From VRUE01 sp033856195 (lineage in GTDB: Bacteria > Actinomycetota > Thermoleophilia > Solirubrobacterales > 70-9): a DNA stretch of 64,000 nucleotides. Under the pieces are notes generated by a model. It searched no databases. It was not told where the DNA came from and was given only the letters and a program-made list of their open reading frames with translations. Numbering within the stretch: the stretch's first letter is position 1; the number at the start of each line of letters is the position of its first letter. This document shows positions 1-9,937 of the stretch, in pieces. A program made the translations under genes and the position numbers. The stretch covers positions 1 through 64,000 of the forward strand of contig JAWVFL010000002.1 in NCBI GenBank assembly GCA_033856195.1, given 5' to 3'.

Positions 1-1457
1 CCGCCACCTGCGGTAGCTAAAGCTTCCTCGGTGGCGGTCCCCTCTACCGCGCCACCCGCGCGAGACGCCAATAGACCAGACAGCGAGGGACGCAAGCCAG
101 CGGTCATCGTCCACAGGGCTGTTACGACGAGAGCTAGGTAGGCGGCGACGCCGAAGAGGCCTTGCTCGGCAGCGATCGTTACTGGCTCCGTATGTGAAAT
201 TGAGACCGGAGCTTTTCGTGTCTCCACGTGCTGCCTATAAGCCTTGGGGAAGCTGCCGGAGCCGTAGCCGTAGGCGGGGCGTTGGGCGAAGAGGTGGATG
301 CCGCCGGAGACGAGGTTGGCACGGCCGCTGGTGTCGATGTTGATCCGGTCGAAGCTGAAGCTGCCGGCCAGGGTGACTATGAGCATCGTCACCACGACTC
401 CAGCAACCGCCGCAATCGCGGTCCATTTCAAGCTCCAACGCAAAGCAGCAAGTACAACGAGTCCCGCCAGCAAGGCGGCGTAGCTCGACTGGGAGAACGT
501 TGGCACTAGTCCGATCCACAGCACCGCGACAAGGGCGCTGAGCAGCGAGAGCGTTCGACGGTCACGTGCCCAGAGCAATGCGCTCATCGCAACAACCGCT
601 ACCAGCGACAGATACCTGCCATAGATGTTCGGGTCCCAGAACACCGAGTTGACCCGGAAGTAGGTGTGGAATTCGTTCGACCTGATCACCTGGTCGTTCC
701 AGAACAAGCTGTGGGTCGCCCACTCCACGGCGCCAATCAAGACGAAGCACACCGCCTCGATCCCGACAACCCAGAGAACAAGAGTCAAAAGCTTCCGGTC
801 CCAGCTGACATCCCGCAGCAACCCGTAGACCAGGCTGAACGGCACGAAGAAGAAGCACACGTTCTGCAGCCCCTTCGAGAAATCGGGCGAGTAAAGCGCC
901 TGCAACGCATAAAGCAAGACGAACCCGGCCAGGACGTACGGCAGCAGGGCAGGGGGGTCGATCCGGGTGCGGCGTCCTGTTTTTCGCACAACCGGCTTAG
1001 CGAGAGAAGGCCGCCGCCCGGCGGAAAACCCAGCACCCGGATCGACGCCCCTGCCCTGCTGCCACTCCCCGAGCGCCGCAGAGAGAGCCCCCCCGGCAAT
1101 CACCAAGTAAAGCGGCACGAGCAGGTTTGCCGTGTCACCTCCCGCATGGAGCGGAACCCGGAAAGGCAGCGCCGCGATGATCGCCAGCGGCAGGAGCAGC
1201 GGCCGGCGCCTGAAGGCATAGGCGAGCGCCGCGCTGACAGCAATCGCGAGAGCCCCAAGGCCGATCAGGCGGGATGGCTGGTCACGAAGGTCGGCGATCT
1301 GGTGGGAGTGCCACTGGTCACCGAGGATCAGGATCGGGAAGAGGACAAGGGCGACGACCATCGTGGCCGCACGCAGGCGCCCTGCGGGAAGCAGGATCGC
1401 TCCGGCAGCCGCTACGGCGGCCAGCAGTACCCCCGCCCCGGCAAGGAACTCGTTCAA
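1..1457 (-). CDS. O-antigen ligase family membrane protein (partial, C-terminus off window)
   Basis: The minus-strand frame is open from a TTG at 1457 to the window edge (485 codons), so the C-terminus is missing. Translation gives a polytopic membrane protein with many 18-22-residue hydrophobic segments and a large external loop. The last readable part, with YGYGSGSF and EQGLFGVAAYL, resembles the Wzy_C region of O-antigen ligases and polymerases, which join lipid-linked glycan units outside the membrane. The TTG overlaps the TGA of the upstream gene (TTGA) and is preceded by GAGGAG 9 nt away, which supports this start and translational coupling. The dehydratase and LytR_C genes upstream fit a surface-polysaccharide locus. 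The exact substrate cannot be told. Confidence 0.8.
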   Translation of the reverse strand, partial: MNEFLAGAGVLLAAVAAAGAILLPAGRLRAATMVVALVLFPILILGDQWHSHQIADLRDQPSRLIGLGALAIAVSAALAYAFRRRPLLLPLAIIAALPFRVPLHAGGDTANLLVPLYLVIAGGALSAALGEWQQGRGVDPGAGFSAGRRPSLAKPVVRKTGRRTRIDPPALLPYVLAGFVLLYALQALYSPDFSKGLQNVCFFFVPFSLVYGLLRDVSWDRKLLTLVLWVVGIEAVCFVLIGAVEWATHSLFWNDQVIRSNEFHTYFRVNSVFWDPNIYGRYLSLVAVVAMSALLWARDRRTLSLLSALVAVLWIGLVPTFSQSSYAALLAGLVVLAALRWSLKWTAIAAVAGVVVTMLIVTLAGSFSFDRINIDTSGRANLVSGGIHLFAQRPAYGYGSGSFPKAYRQHVETRKAPVSISHTEPVTIAAEQGLFGVAAYLALVVTALWTMTAGLRPSLSGLLASRAGGAVEGTATEEALATAGG

Positions 1458-1972
1458 CCTTTACTTCTCCTCACCGCTTCGAAGCAGAGCTCGCCCGCCA
1501 CTCGCGCCACGTGGTGCAACCGGATTGTCCCCGGCGGGACAAGCACCCGTTCCTGACCGAGCAGTTTGACTCGCAGCTTGTAACGGCCGGGCGGTGCGAT
1601 CCCGTCGTTGCGAGTGCGACCGTCCCAGTAGTAGGTGAAGAAGTGGTAGCGCTTGAGGAATTCGTCGCGGGCCAGCGTGATGATCAGCTTGCCCCCGGGC
1701 TTGACGATTTGGACCGTAGCCCGGTCGCTTTGCGTGACACGGAAGCGGATCCGGTCCAGATCGAAACGGCAGTCGCCGTTCGGCGTGAAGGCGCGGCGCA
1801 CGGGCGGCCTCGACCCCGAACCGGCCAGGCGCTTGGGAGAGACGAGAGTGACCCGGTCGAGCACCAGCGGGTCCCGCTTCAGCCGCTGCGACCAGGCGAA
1901 GGCGGCGAGTGTGGCGAGGACGAGGAGGGCGAAGACCAGGCCTGCCCAGGCCTCAGCCTTCGGCCGCGGCAT
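1454..1972 (-). CDS. membrane-anchored Ig-like (FlgD-type) domain protein
   Basis: 172 residues. An N-terminal hydrophobic segment (about 9-28, ending in WSQR) suggests a signal anchor. The rest resembles FlgD-type or bacterial Ig-like beta domains: RRAFTPNGDCRFD near residue 60, then FTYYWDGRTRNDG and PPGRYKLRVKLLGQ, the usual 'future-form WDG' pattern of these folds. No catalytic motif is visible. It overlaps the LytR_C gene upstream by 20 bp and the O-antigen ligase downstream by 4 bp, so it is probably made with them and works at the cell surface in polysaccharide assembly. Function is inferred from neighbours only. Confidence 0.7.
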   Translation of the reverse strand: MPRPKAEAWAGLVFALLVLATLAAFAWSQRLKRDPLVLDRVTLVSPKRLAGSGSRPPVRRAFTPNGDCRFDLDRIRFRVTQSDRATVQIVKPGGKLIITLARDEFLKRYHFFTYYWDGRTRNDGIAPPGRYKLRVKLLGQERVLVPPGTIRLHHVARVAGELCFEAVRRSKG

Positions 1973-2726
1973 TGTCCTCGCCGACGATCACGGAGACCGG
2001 CGCGCCCCCGGACACCGATTCGATGTCGGCGCTCATCAGGCGCACCTTCGAGATTCCCAGCGCCGCGGCGACCTTGCGCGCCTCCGGTGCGTGACCGCGA
2101 TCGAACATGACGACGCTGCCGGCGAAGCTGGTGCTGCTGTTGGTGACGGCGCCGAGCTGAAAGCCCTTGCCCTCGACTTTGTCGCCGAATTCAGCGGCAA
2201 GGCCGGGTACAGCGGTCCCGTTGAGCACGGTCACTTCGATTTCGCCCGGTCTGGTCGCCTTGGCGGACTTGCCCCCCTTGCCGTCCTTGCCATTGGCGCT
2301 GTCCGAGCTCTGCGTGACCAGATAGACGGCGCCGCCGGCGACCAGGACCACGGCGACGAAGATCGCGGCCAGGTAGCGCGGTTCGGCGATCCGCGATCCG
2401 AAGCTCGAGATTCCCGCGCGCAGCCGCTCGCTCCGGGTCAGCTCCGGCAGGCCTGCCTCGCGGCGGCGGCGGCGCTCCTCGCGCTGGTCGAGCGAAGCGC
2501 GCTCGGTCGTCCGCGCCTCCTCCAAGGCACGCAGCTCCTCGGCCCGTTTGGCGGCCGCCGTCGAGGTGGCGTCCTTGCGCTCGGAATCCCGCTCGGGGGC
2601 CGAGCCGGCCCACTCGCGCAGGCGGCGGATGTCACGCGCCTGGGAGAAGGCGAGCATGGCGAGGACGGCGAGGCCCAGAAACGCAGCCAGGCCTACGAAG
2701 GCGCCGATTTCCTTGATCAACTCCAC
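1953..2726 (-). CDS. LytR_C-domain membrane protein
   Basis: 257 residues from a GTG. Two hydrophobic segments (about 8-28 and 135-157) flank a charged, Arg/Glu-rich cytoplasmic stretch of about 100 residues. The external C-terminal part, starting EVTVLNGTAVPGLA near 180, matches the LytR_C domain found at the end of LytR-CpsA-Psr proteins, but the catalytic LCP domain is absent. Proteins of this kind are usually linked to cell-wall glycopolymer attachment; this is family knowledge, not visible here. It lies 17 nt after the dehydratase gene and overlaps the next gene by 20 bp, so the group is an operon. Confidence 0.75.
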   Translation of the reverse strand: MELIKEIGAFVGLAAFLGLAVLAMLAFSQARDIRRLREWAGSAPERDSERKDATSTAAAKRAEELRALEEARTTERASLDQREERRRRREAGLPELTRSERLRAGISSFGSRIAEPRYLAAIFVAVVLVAGGAVYLVTQSSDSANGKDGKGGKSAKATRPGEIEVTVLNGTAVPGLAAEFGDKVEGKGFQLGAVTNSSTSFAGSVVMFDRGHAPEARKVAAALGISKVRLMSADIESVSGGAPVSVIVGEDNAAAEG

Positions 2727-2743
2727 GGAGTGGCTGCGAGAGG

Positions 2744-4630
2744 CTACTCGTCGTAGACGACTGCCGCCGCGTCACCGCCAGGAGCGGTGATCATCTCGAC
2801 GACGCGCTGCGCAAGGTTAGCCTCGTCGCCGGCCAGCACCAGGTGCTCGAGCGAGTTCAGCGTCGCCTCGATCCAGTCGGGATCGAGCGGCGTCTCGCGG
2901 ACCGCTCGCTGGATCCGCCTTGCCGCCGTCGGCTGTCCGCTCTCGGCGAAACCGAAGAGCTCCTCGTGCAGCTTCTCCCCTGGCCGCGGCTTGGTGAACT
3001 CGATCGCGATGTCGGTTTCAGGCTCGTAGCCGGCGAGGCGGATCATGTTGTGGGCGAGGTCGACGATCCGCACCGGTTCGCCCATCTCGAGGACGAAGAC
3101 CTCGCCCTTGCCGGCGCCGATGTCGCCGGCGCGGATCACCATCTGCACCGCCTCGGGGATGGTCATGAAGTAGCGGGTCATCTCCGGGTGCGTGACCGTG
3201 ACCGGCCCACCGCGCTCGATCTGGCTGCGGAAGATCGGCACGACGCTGCCCGAAGAGGCGAGCACGTTGCCGAAGCGAACGCTGGCGAAACGGGTGCCAG
3301 GGTGCTTGCGCCCGGCCGACTCGACGATCCACTCCGCCATCGCCTTGGAGGCGCCCATCACGGTTTTCGGGTTGACCGCCTTGTCGGTGGAGATCAGGAC
3401 GAAGCGCTCGACGTCGGAGGCGGCGGCGGTCTCGGCGGTGATCCGGGTCGCGATCGCGTTGTTGCGCACCGCCTCCAGCGGGTTGGCCTCCATCAGCGGC
3501 ACGTGCTTGTAGGCCGCGGCGTGGAAGACGACGCTGGGCTTGAAGCGCTGCATCGTCTCCAGCATCCGGCCCGGCTCCTTGCAGTCGGCGAGCACCGACT
3601 CGACGTTGGTGAAGTGGCGCTCCTCGACCATTTCCCGGTCGATCTGGAAGAGGTTGTCCTCGGCGTGGTCGAGCATCACCAGCAGCCGCGGTTTGACCTG
3701 GGCGATCTGGCGGCAGAGCTCGGAGCCGATCGAGCCACCGGCGCCGGTGACGAGGACGATGCGGTCGCGCAGGTAGGCGCCGACCCGGTCGAGCTCGCGC
3801 ACGATCGGGTCGCGGCCGAGCACGTCCTCGACCCGCACCTCGCGCAGCTGCTTGTTGAGCTGGACGCCGCCGCGCAGCAGCTCGAACACCGTCGGCAGGG
3901 TGCGAACCGGGATCTCGCGGTCGCGACATGCCGCGACGACCTTGGCCCGCAGGGTCCCCGGCGCCGATGGGATCGCGATCACCACCTCGTCGGGCTGGGT
4001 CTCGTCGAGCACCTTGTCGATCTGCTTGGTTGAGCCCAGCACCTTGAGGCCGAGCATGCGCATGCCGCGCTTGCGCGGGTCGTCGTCGAGGAAGCCGATC
4101 GCGGTGGCGCCGAGGTCCGGGTTGAGCTGCAGCTCGCGTACGACCATCTGACCGCCCGAGCCAGCGCCGATCACCAGCACCTCGTGTTTGGGGACCCGGG
4201 CCGAGCGAGAGGGGCGTTCGACGATCAGGCGCACCGCCAGGCGGGCGCCGGTGATCAGCATCAGGGTGAGCAGGAAGTCCATCACCGCCACCGAGCGCGG
4301 CAGGTTGTGGGCGAAGGGCCGCAGCACCGTGAAGGCGACGACGAGGATCGCGCTGGCGACGGTGACGGCGCGGACGATCAGCAGGAAGTCGCGACCGCTT
4401 ACGTAGCGCCACCACTTCTGGTACATCCCGAAGGCGGCGAAGACGACGAGCTTGCCGGCGACGACGAAGCCGACAGACTGGGCGAAGAGGATCCAGTAGC
4501 GGTGCGGCAGACCGTTCTGGTCGAGGAAGCGCAGCCGGAACGCCAGGTAGAAGGCGAGCGCGACCAGGACGCCATCGGCGCAAACCTGGAGGACCCGGTT
4601 GCGGTAGACAGGATGGTTCAGACGGCGCAT
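2744..4630 (-). CDS. membrane-bound nucleoside-diphosphate-sugar 4,6-dehydratase (CapD/WbpM/PglF family)
   Basis: 628 residues, the normal length for the long membrane form. Four or five hydrophobic helices fill residues 1-135. A first Rossmann-like domain begins with VLVIGAGSGGQ near 150, and the catalytic SDR domain with VLVTGAGGSIGSE near 290. The STDKAVNPKTVMGASK segment is typical of the family. Such enzymes convert UDP-GlcNAc to a 4-keto-6-deoxy sugar, the first step towards modified sugars of surface glycans. The gene heads a minus-strand operon with the LytR_C, Ig-like and ligase genes. A TAAACT -10-like box lies 11 nt before the ATG, predicting a very short leader. Confidence 0.9.
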   Translation of the reverse strand: MRRLNHPVYRNRVLQVCADGVLVALAFYLAFRLRFLDQNGLPHRYWILFAQSVGFVVAGKLVVFAAFGMYQKWWRYVSGRDFLLIVRAVTVASAILVVAFTVLRPFAHNLPRSVAVMDFLLTLMLITGARLAVRLIVERPSRSARVPKHEVLVIGAGSGGQMVVRELQLNPDLGATAIGFLDDDPRKRGMRMLGLKVLGSTKQIDKVLDETQPDEVVIAIPSAPGTLRAKVVAACRDREIPVRTLPTVFELLRGGVQLNKQLREVRVEDVLGRDPIVRELDRVGAYLRDRIVLVTGAGGSIGSELCRQIAQVKPRLLVMLDHAEDNLFQIDREMVEERHFTNVESVLADCKEPGRMLETMQRFKPSVVFHAAAYKHVPLMEANPLEAVRNNAIATRITAETAAASDVERFVLISTDKAVNPKTVMGASKAMAEWIVESAGRKHPGTRFASVRFGNVLASSGSVVPIFRSQIERGGPVTVTHPEMTRYFMTIPEAVQMVIRAGDIGAGKGEVFVLEMGEPVRIVDLAHNMIRLAGYEPETDIAIEFTKPRPGEKLHEELFGFAESGQPTAARRIQRAVRETPLDPDWIEATLNSLEHLVLAGDEANLAQRVVEMITAPGGDAAAVVYDE

Positions 4631-4641
4631 GGAACCTGGCG

Positions 4642-4674
4642 AGTTTAGATGCTGCCTGGCTTCCCGCCTACAAT
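4642..4674. promoter_or_regulatory. divergent promoter pair between the dehydratase gene and dedA
   Basis: The 57 bp between the two start codons hold two outward -10-like hexamers. TAAACT on the minus strand (4647-4642) is 11 nt before the dehydratase ATG. TACAAT on the plus strand (4669-4674) is 13 nt before the dedA ATG. Predicted transcription starts lie only a few bases from each start codon. The -35 boxes are weak. Confidence 0.55.
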
Positions 4675-4687
4675 CCCCGCTTCACGA

Positions 4688-5383
4688 ATGCACTTCTTCC
4701 TCCTCGCCAGCATCAGCGACAAGATCGTCGACCCGATCGTCAACGTCGCAACGGACTTCATCGGCTCGGCCGGCCTCGGCGCCGTCTTCCTGCTGATGGC
4801 GCTGGAGTCCGCCTGCATCCCGGTGCCGAGCGAGGCGATCATGCTCTTCGCCGGCTTCAGCGTCTCCGAAGGCGAGCTGACGATGGTCGGGATCGTGACT
4901 GCCGGCGTGCTGGGCAACTTGGTCGGCTCCTGGATCGCCTACGCGGTCGGCTACTACGGGCGGCTTGACCTCTTGGAAAGGAACAAGCTGATCCACGTCA
5001 GCCCCAAGCACCTCAAATGGGCCGACGATTGGTTTGAGCGCTACGGCGCCGCGACGGTCTTCTTCTCGCGGATGCTGCCGATCGTCCGTACCTTCATCTC
5101 GCTGCCCGCTGGGGTGGCGAAGATGCCGTTTTGGCGCTTCACCGCCTACACCCTCGCCGGCTGCATCCCCTGGGTGCTGATGCTGGCCCTGATCGGGCAG
5201 AGCGTCGGTGACAACTGGGAGCAGTGGCGGCACAGGCTCGGCTATCTCGACTACGTGGTCTTGGCCGCGATCCTCGGCGGGGTCGTCTACCTGCTGATCA
5301 AGCGCCGCCGCAAAGGCGGGCCCGCCGGAGAGGAGCCCGAGACCGCGGCCGCTCCCGAGCCGGCCCGCTCGCCTGGCACTTGA
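4688..5383 (+). CDS. DedA family membrane protein
   Basis: 231 residues. The DedA/SNARE-associated (VTT) domain is clear: FLLMALESACIPVPSEAIMLFAGF near residues 35-58, then the reentrant FFSRMLPIVRTFISLPAG near 135, with hydrophobic segments between and after. DedA proteins are lipid flippases or transporters; several recycle undecaprenyl phosphate, which fits the uppP gene that overlaps its end. I chose the ATG at 4688, not the one at 4649, because TACAAT at 4669-4674 would place the transcript start after the earlier ATG. The C-terminus is basic, then Pro/Ala-rich. First gene of a five-gene coupled operon. Confidence 0.88.
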   Translation: MHFFLLASISDKIVDPIVNVATDFIGSAGLGAVFLLMALESACIPVPSEAIMLFAGFSVSEGELTMVGIVTAGVLGNLVGSWIAYAVGYYGRLDLLERNKLIHVSPKHLKWADDWFERYGAATVFFSRMLPIVRTFISLPAGVAKMPFWRFTAYTLAGCIPWVLMLALIGQSVGDNWEQWRHRLGYLDYVVLAAILGGVVYLLIKRRRKGGPAGEEPETAAAPEPARSPGT

Positions 5384-6188
5384 GCGGCGGCGGCGAAGGC
5401 GGGATTCCGGCCGGGCGCGCTCTGGTGCTCGGTCTAGTGCAGGGGCCGGCCGAGCTGCTGCCGGTCTCCAGCTCGGCCCACATCGTCCTCGTTCCCTGGT
5501 TGGCCGGCTGGGACTGGGAGGAGATCGACCCTGAGGTGCGCAAGAGCTTCGAGGTGGCGCTGCACGCCGGCGCCGCGGCAGCCCTGATCGTCGGGCAGCG
5601 CCAGCTGATCGCCGAAGAGCTGCGCGCCTTCGACCTGCGCGGGGCGGTCGTGCTGGCGCTCTCCTTCCTGCCCGCGGCGGTGGTCGGCTACAAGCTGGAG
5701 CGGCCGATCGAGCGCCGCTTGGGTGGGCCACGGGCGACCGCCTACGGCCTGCTCGCCGGCGGCGCGGCGATGGTGGTGGGCGACACGCAGCCGCAGCTGC
5801 GTGGTCGAGGCGAGGCCGGCGCCGCCGACGGTCTGGCGCTCGGCGTCGCTCAGGCCGCCGCTCTCGCCCCGGGCGTCTCCCGCAACGGCATAACCCTGGC
5901 GGCCGCGCGCTGGCGTCGCTTCTCGCGCGACCAAGCCAATCTGCTCTCGCGCACGATCGCCCTGCCGATCATCGTCGGCGCCACCGGCCTCAAGGGCACC
6001 CGCCTCGCTCGCCGCGGCGCCTCACCGGCCCTGCGGCGCTCGATGGCGCTCGGCGTCGCCGCCTCCTTCGCCTCGACCCTCGCCTCCCAGCGCCTGATCA
6101 AGCTGGTCGAGCGCGACCGGGCGCTTTGGCCCTACGCCGCCTACCGAGCCGCCCTGGCGGCCGCGGTGCTTGCGAAACTGGGCAAACG

Positions 6189-6192
<4 letters not shown>
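5380..6192 (+). CDS. uppP: undecaprenyl-diphosphatase (BacA/UppP)
   Basis: 270 residues, close to the usual 265-275. It removes a phosphate from undecaprenyl diphosphate outside the membrane, recycling the lipid carrier for peptidoglycan and polysaccharide. The two family signatures are present: AELLPVSSSAHIVLVPWL near residues 24-41 (catalytic Glu and Ser/His region) and PGVSRNGITLAAAR near 166-179. The TTG start overlaps the dedA stop as TTGA, so its translation is probably coupled; its stop overlaps the purM start as ATGA. Placement beside dedA suggests one lipid-carrier recycling unit, feeding the polysaccharide genes next door and the wall operon downstream. Confidence 0.9.
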
Positions 6193-7199
<1,007 letters not shown>

Positions 7200-8714
7200 A
7201 TGGAAGCTCGCCCAAGCAGCGCGATGATCGGAACTGTGCTCTCCGGCCGCTACCGGCTGGAGGCGAAGCTCGGCAGCGGCGGCATGTCGACGGTCTATCT
7301 GGCGCGCGACCAGACGCTGGACCGGCAGGTGGCGGTGAAGGTGATGCACCGCGAGATGTCCGAGCAGGCCGACCAGCTGGAGCGATTCCGGCAGGAGGCG
7401 CGTTCGGTCGCCAAGCTCTCCCACCCCAACGTCGTCTCGGTGATCGACGCCGGCGAGGACGGCGGTCACCCCTACATCGTCTTCGAGTACGTCGAGGGCG
7501 AAACCCTGAAGCAGCGGATCAGCCGCAACGGGGCCCTCGAGCCCCAGGAGGCGATCGCCTACGCAATCGAGATCGCTCGCGGCCTCTCGATGGCCCATGC
7601 CCGCAACATGGTCCATCGCGACATCAAGCCGCAGAACATCCTGATCGACGCCGAGGGGCGGGCGAAGCTGACCGACTTCGGCATCTCCCGCCAGCTCGAG
7701 CAGGATGGGATGACCGCCACCGGCCGCGTGCTCGGCACCACCGACTACGTCGCCCCCGAGCAGGCGATGGGGCACAAAGTCGATCCGCGCACCGACATCT
7801 ACTCGCTCGGCGTCGTCCTCTACGAGATGCTGGTCGGCCAGGTCCCCTTCTCGGCAGACAGCCAGGTCGGAGTGGCGATGAAGCACGTCAACGAGGAGCT
7901 GCCCGACGTGCAGCGCCGCCGGCCCGAGGTCTCCGCCGCGGTGGCGCTCGTGGTCGAGCGCTCCACGGCCAAGGATCCAGCCGAGCGCTACCAGAAGGTC
8001 AGCGAGATGACCGACGATCTCTCGACGGCGTTGGAGGTCGAGGCGGCGCGGGCGGGCTCGACCACCGGCGAGGCGACCAGCGTGCTCGACGCGGTGCCGC
8101 CGCCCAAGCGCAAGCTCTCCGGCGGAAGGCGCTGGAGCTGGGCGGCAATTCTGGGCCTGTTGCTGGTCGCCGGCGCGGTGCTGCTCGCCGTGTTGCTGAT
8201 CTCGAACGGTGACTTCGGCGGCGGCGGGGCCAACAAGGGCAAGGGCAATCCGGTCTCGATCAGCTCGGCCACCGACTACGACCCGCAGGGGGACGGCGAA
8301 GAGATCGGCAGCAAGGTCGGCCTCGCCGTCGACGGCGACCCGACCGGCACCGCCTGGGAAACCGAGCACTACGACTCCGACGTCTTCGCCGGCACCAAGA
8401 CCGGCCCCGACCCCGGCGTCGGCATCTACGTGACGACGAGCGCCCCGACCACTCCCGCGAAGATGCTCGTCCGCTCGCCGACCCCCGGCTGGGACGCCCA
8501 GGTCTTCGCGGCAGCCGATGGCCCGCCGGCCGAACTCTCGGAATGGGGCGAACCCGTCGGCATCGCCGTCGACGCCTCCACCACGGAGGAGATCGACCTC
8601 ACCGTCCCCTCCCCCTCCCGCTACTTCCTGCTCTGGTTCAACAAGGCCTCCGAAGCCCGCGACCAGGCCGGCCGCTTCCAGGTCGAGGTCAGCGACATCG
8701 AGCTGCTGCGATGA
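7200..8714 (+). CDS. transmembrane Ser/Thr protein kinase with discoidin-like external domain
   Basis: 504 residues. The kinase domain covers about 15-275: GSGGMSTVYLA loop, VAVK lysine, HRDIKPQNIL catalytic loop, DFGISR and APEQ. After a basic Pro-rich linker there is one transmembrane helix (about 312-335). An external domain of about 165 residues with many Asp and Gly follows; the end (FLLWFNKASEARD to DIELL) looks like the beta-sandwich (discoidin or NPCBM-like) sensors found on actinobacterial kinases. No PASTA repeats. It starts immediately after the purM stop, and its own stop overlaps the next start (ATGA). ATG 7224 is an alternative start. The ligand is unknown. Confidence 0.88.
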   Translation: MEARPSSAMIGTVLSGRYRLEAKLGSGGMSTVYLARDQTLDRQVAVKVMHREMSEQADQLERFRQEARSVAKLSHPNVVSVIDAGEDGGHPYIVFEYVEGETLKQRISRNGALEPQEAIAYAIEIARGLSMAHARNMVHRDIKPQNILIDAEGRAKLTDFGISRQLEQDGMTATGRVLGTTDYVAPEQAMGHKVDPRTDIYSLGVVLYEMLVGQVPFSADSQVGVAMKHVNEELPDVQRRRPEVSAAVALVVERSTAKDPAERYQKVSEMTDDLSTALEVEAARAGSTTGEATSVLDAVPPPKRKLSGGRRWSWAAILGLLLVAGAVLLAVLLISNGDFGGGGANKGKGNPVSISSATDYDPQGDGEEIGSKVGLAVDGDPTGTAWETEHYDSDVFAGTKTGPDPGVGIYVTTSAPTTPAKMLVRSPTPGWDAQVFAAADGPPAELSEWGEPVGIAVDASTTEEIDLTVPSPSRYFLLWFNKASEARDQAGRFQVEVSDIELLR

Positions 8715-9937
8715 ACGGGGGCCGCGGTAGATGCCGTTCCGCGCTCGTTCTTGCCCTGATCGCCGCCGGCGCGACGGTTTTCGGCTCAGCGAGCGGTGCG
8801 GCAACCCCGTCGCCGCCTTGCTCAACCGAGCCCGGCGCCCCCCTGTTCGAACTCGTGTACTTACTGCAACCGGGCGAAGAGAGGATCACGGCGCGCACTC
8901 GCCGTAGGGCAGCGGCGGTCCTCTGCGAGCGGCTGCGAAGGATCGGCGGTGGCGATGCTGAGATTCGCCTGCAAGGTAGGCGGCACATGCGCGTTCTATT
9001 GCCCCGGCGTCTTCGTGGCGGAACTGTCCAGCGTGTGGCGGACCGATTGGCCGTCCCTGGCCAGCTCGGTTTCTATGACTGGGAGGCCGACCTGATCGGG
9101 CCGGAGCGGGCGATCGGGGGACATCCCGGCAAGGCGCCAAAGGCGAGTGCACTGGCTCGAGCAGAGCGTGAATGGAAAGAGGCCGGCCGCTCCACCCACG
9201 ACCCGGCGGAAGCACGGCTGATCTTTGCGGGCGCCTTCCCGCGCGCCTACGGCGCGGTCAGGCTGGCATCGCAGCGCGGGGCGCGTAAGCATTGCCGGGC
9301 GTGCTCAGCTTCAACCCCCCGCTTCTACATGTTCGACCGCTCGGCGTCCCACCGGTTGATCGCGGGTCCCGTCTCCAACAGGGCGGCGCTGCACCGTGGT
9401 GAGCGGCGCAACAACATCGTCCTCAAGGTCCCGGTAGGCACTGTGATCGTTTCCGAACAACCTGCCAACGGCTTGGGAGAGCTCCTTACCGAATCCGAGC
9501 CTGGCTGGTTCGCGCTGCGAGACAGACCGGCACTCACCGCCGCCGACATCGTCGATCCCAAGCAGGAAATAGATGAACTTGGTCAGCCGGCCGTCACGTT
9601 TGGCTTCACCCAAAGAGGGCGGACTGCCTTCCAGCGAGTCACCCGTGAGATCGCCCAGTGCGGCCAGGCCGAGGCGATCGGGCCGGTGGCAGTGGAGGAG
9701 GCCGAAGCGCTCTCCTGTCACCTCGCCGTCATTCTCGACGGCGAGGTGAAGACGCGGGCGATCATCAACTTTGCCGACAACCCCGATGGCATCGACGGGC
9801 GGGTCGGCGCTCAGATCGCCGGCGGCTTCACGACCGTCCGGGATGCGCGCAACCTCGCGGCGATTCTGCGGACCGGCGCTCTGCCGATTGAGCTGACGCT
9901 GGTGGGCCAGAGGGCCCTGCGGGCTCAGAACTCGTAG
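8711..9937 (+). CDS. exported SecD-like protein lacking the translocase membrane domain
   Basis: 408 residues with an N-terminal signal sequence (hydrophobic about 11-32, AASGAAT-like cleavage area). Segment 45-130 resembles the SecD P1 base. The C-terminal part resembles the P1 head and its end: VTFGFTQRGRTAFQRVTREI, a later GGFTTVRDARNLAAILRTG and then LPIELTLVGQ, as in SecD just before its first internal helix. The five further helices of SecD are absent; the protein stops at this point. So it is a soluble or anchored P1 module, not a complete translocase subunit. The start overlaps the kinase stop. Its 3' end overlaps the convergent ddl gene by 13 bp, leaving no room for a terminator. Confidence 0.75.
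   Translation: MNGGRGRCRSALVLALIAAGATVFGSASGAATPSPPCSTEPGAPLFELVYLLQPGEERITARTRRRAAAVLCERLRRIGGGDAEIRLQGRRHMRVLLPRRLRGGTVQRVADRLAVPGQLGFYDWEADLIGPERAIGGHPGKAPKASALARAEREWKEAGRSTHDPAEARLIFAGAFPRAYGAVRLASQRGARKHCRACSASTPRFYMFDRSASHRLIAGPVSNRAALHRGERRNNIVLKVPVGTVIVSEQPANGLGELLTESEPGWFALRDRPALTAADIVDPKQEIDELGQPAVTFGFTQRGRTAFQRVTREIAQCGQAEAIGPVAVEEAEALSCHLAVILDGEVKTRAIINFADNPDGIDGRVGAQIAGGFTTVRDARNLAAILRTGALPIELTLVGQRALRAQNS

Noticed and set aside
3018..4583. 521-codon minus-strand frame inside the dehydratase gene
   Set aside because: Same strand but shifted frame, with Arg/Pro-rich nonsense; the dehydratase frame has all family motifs.
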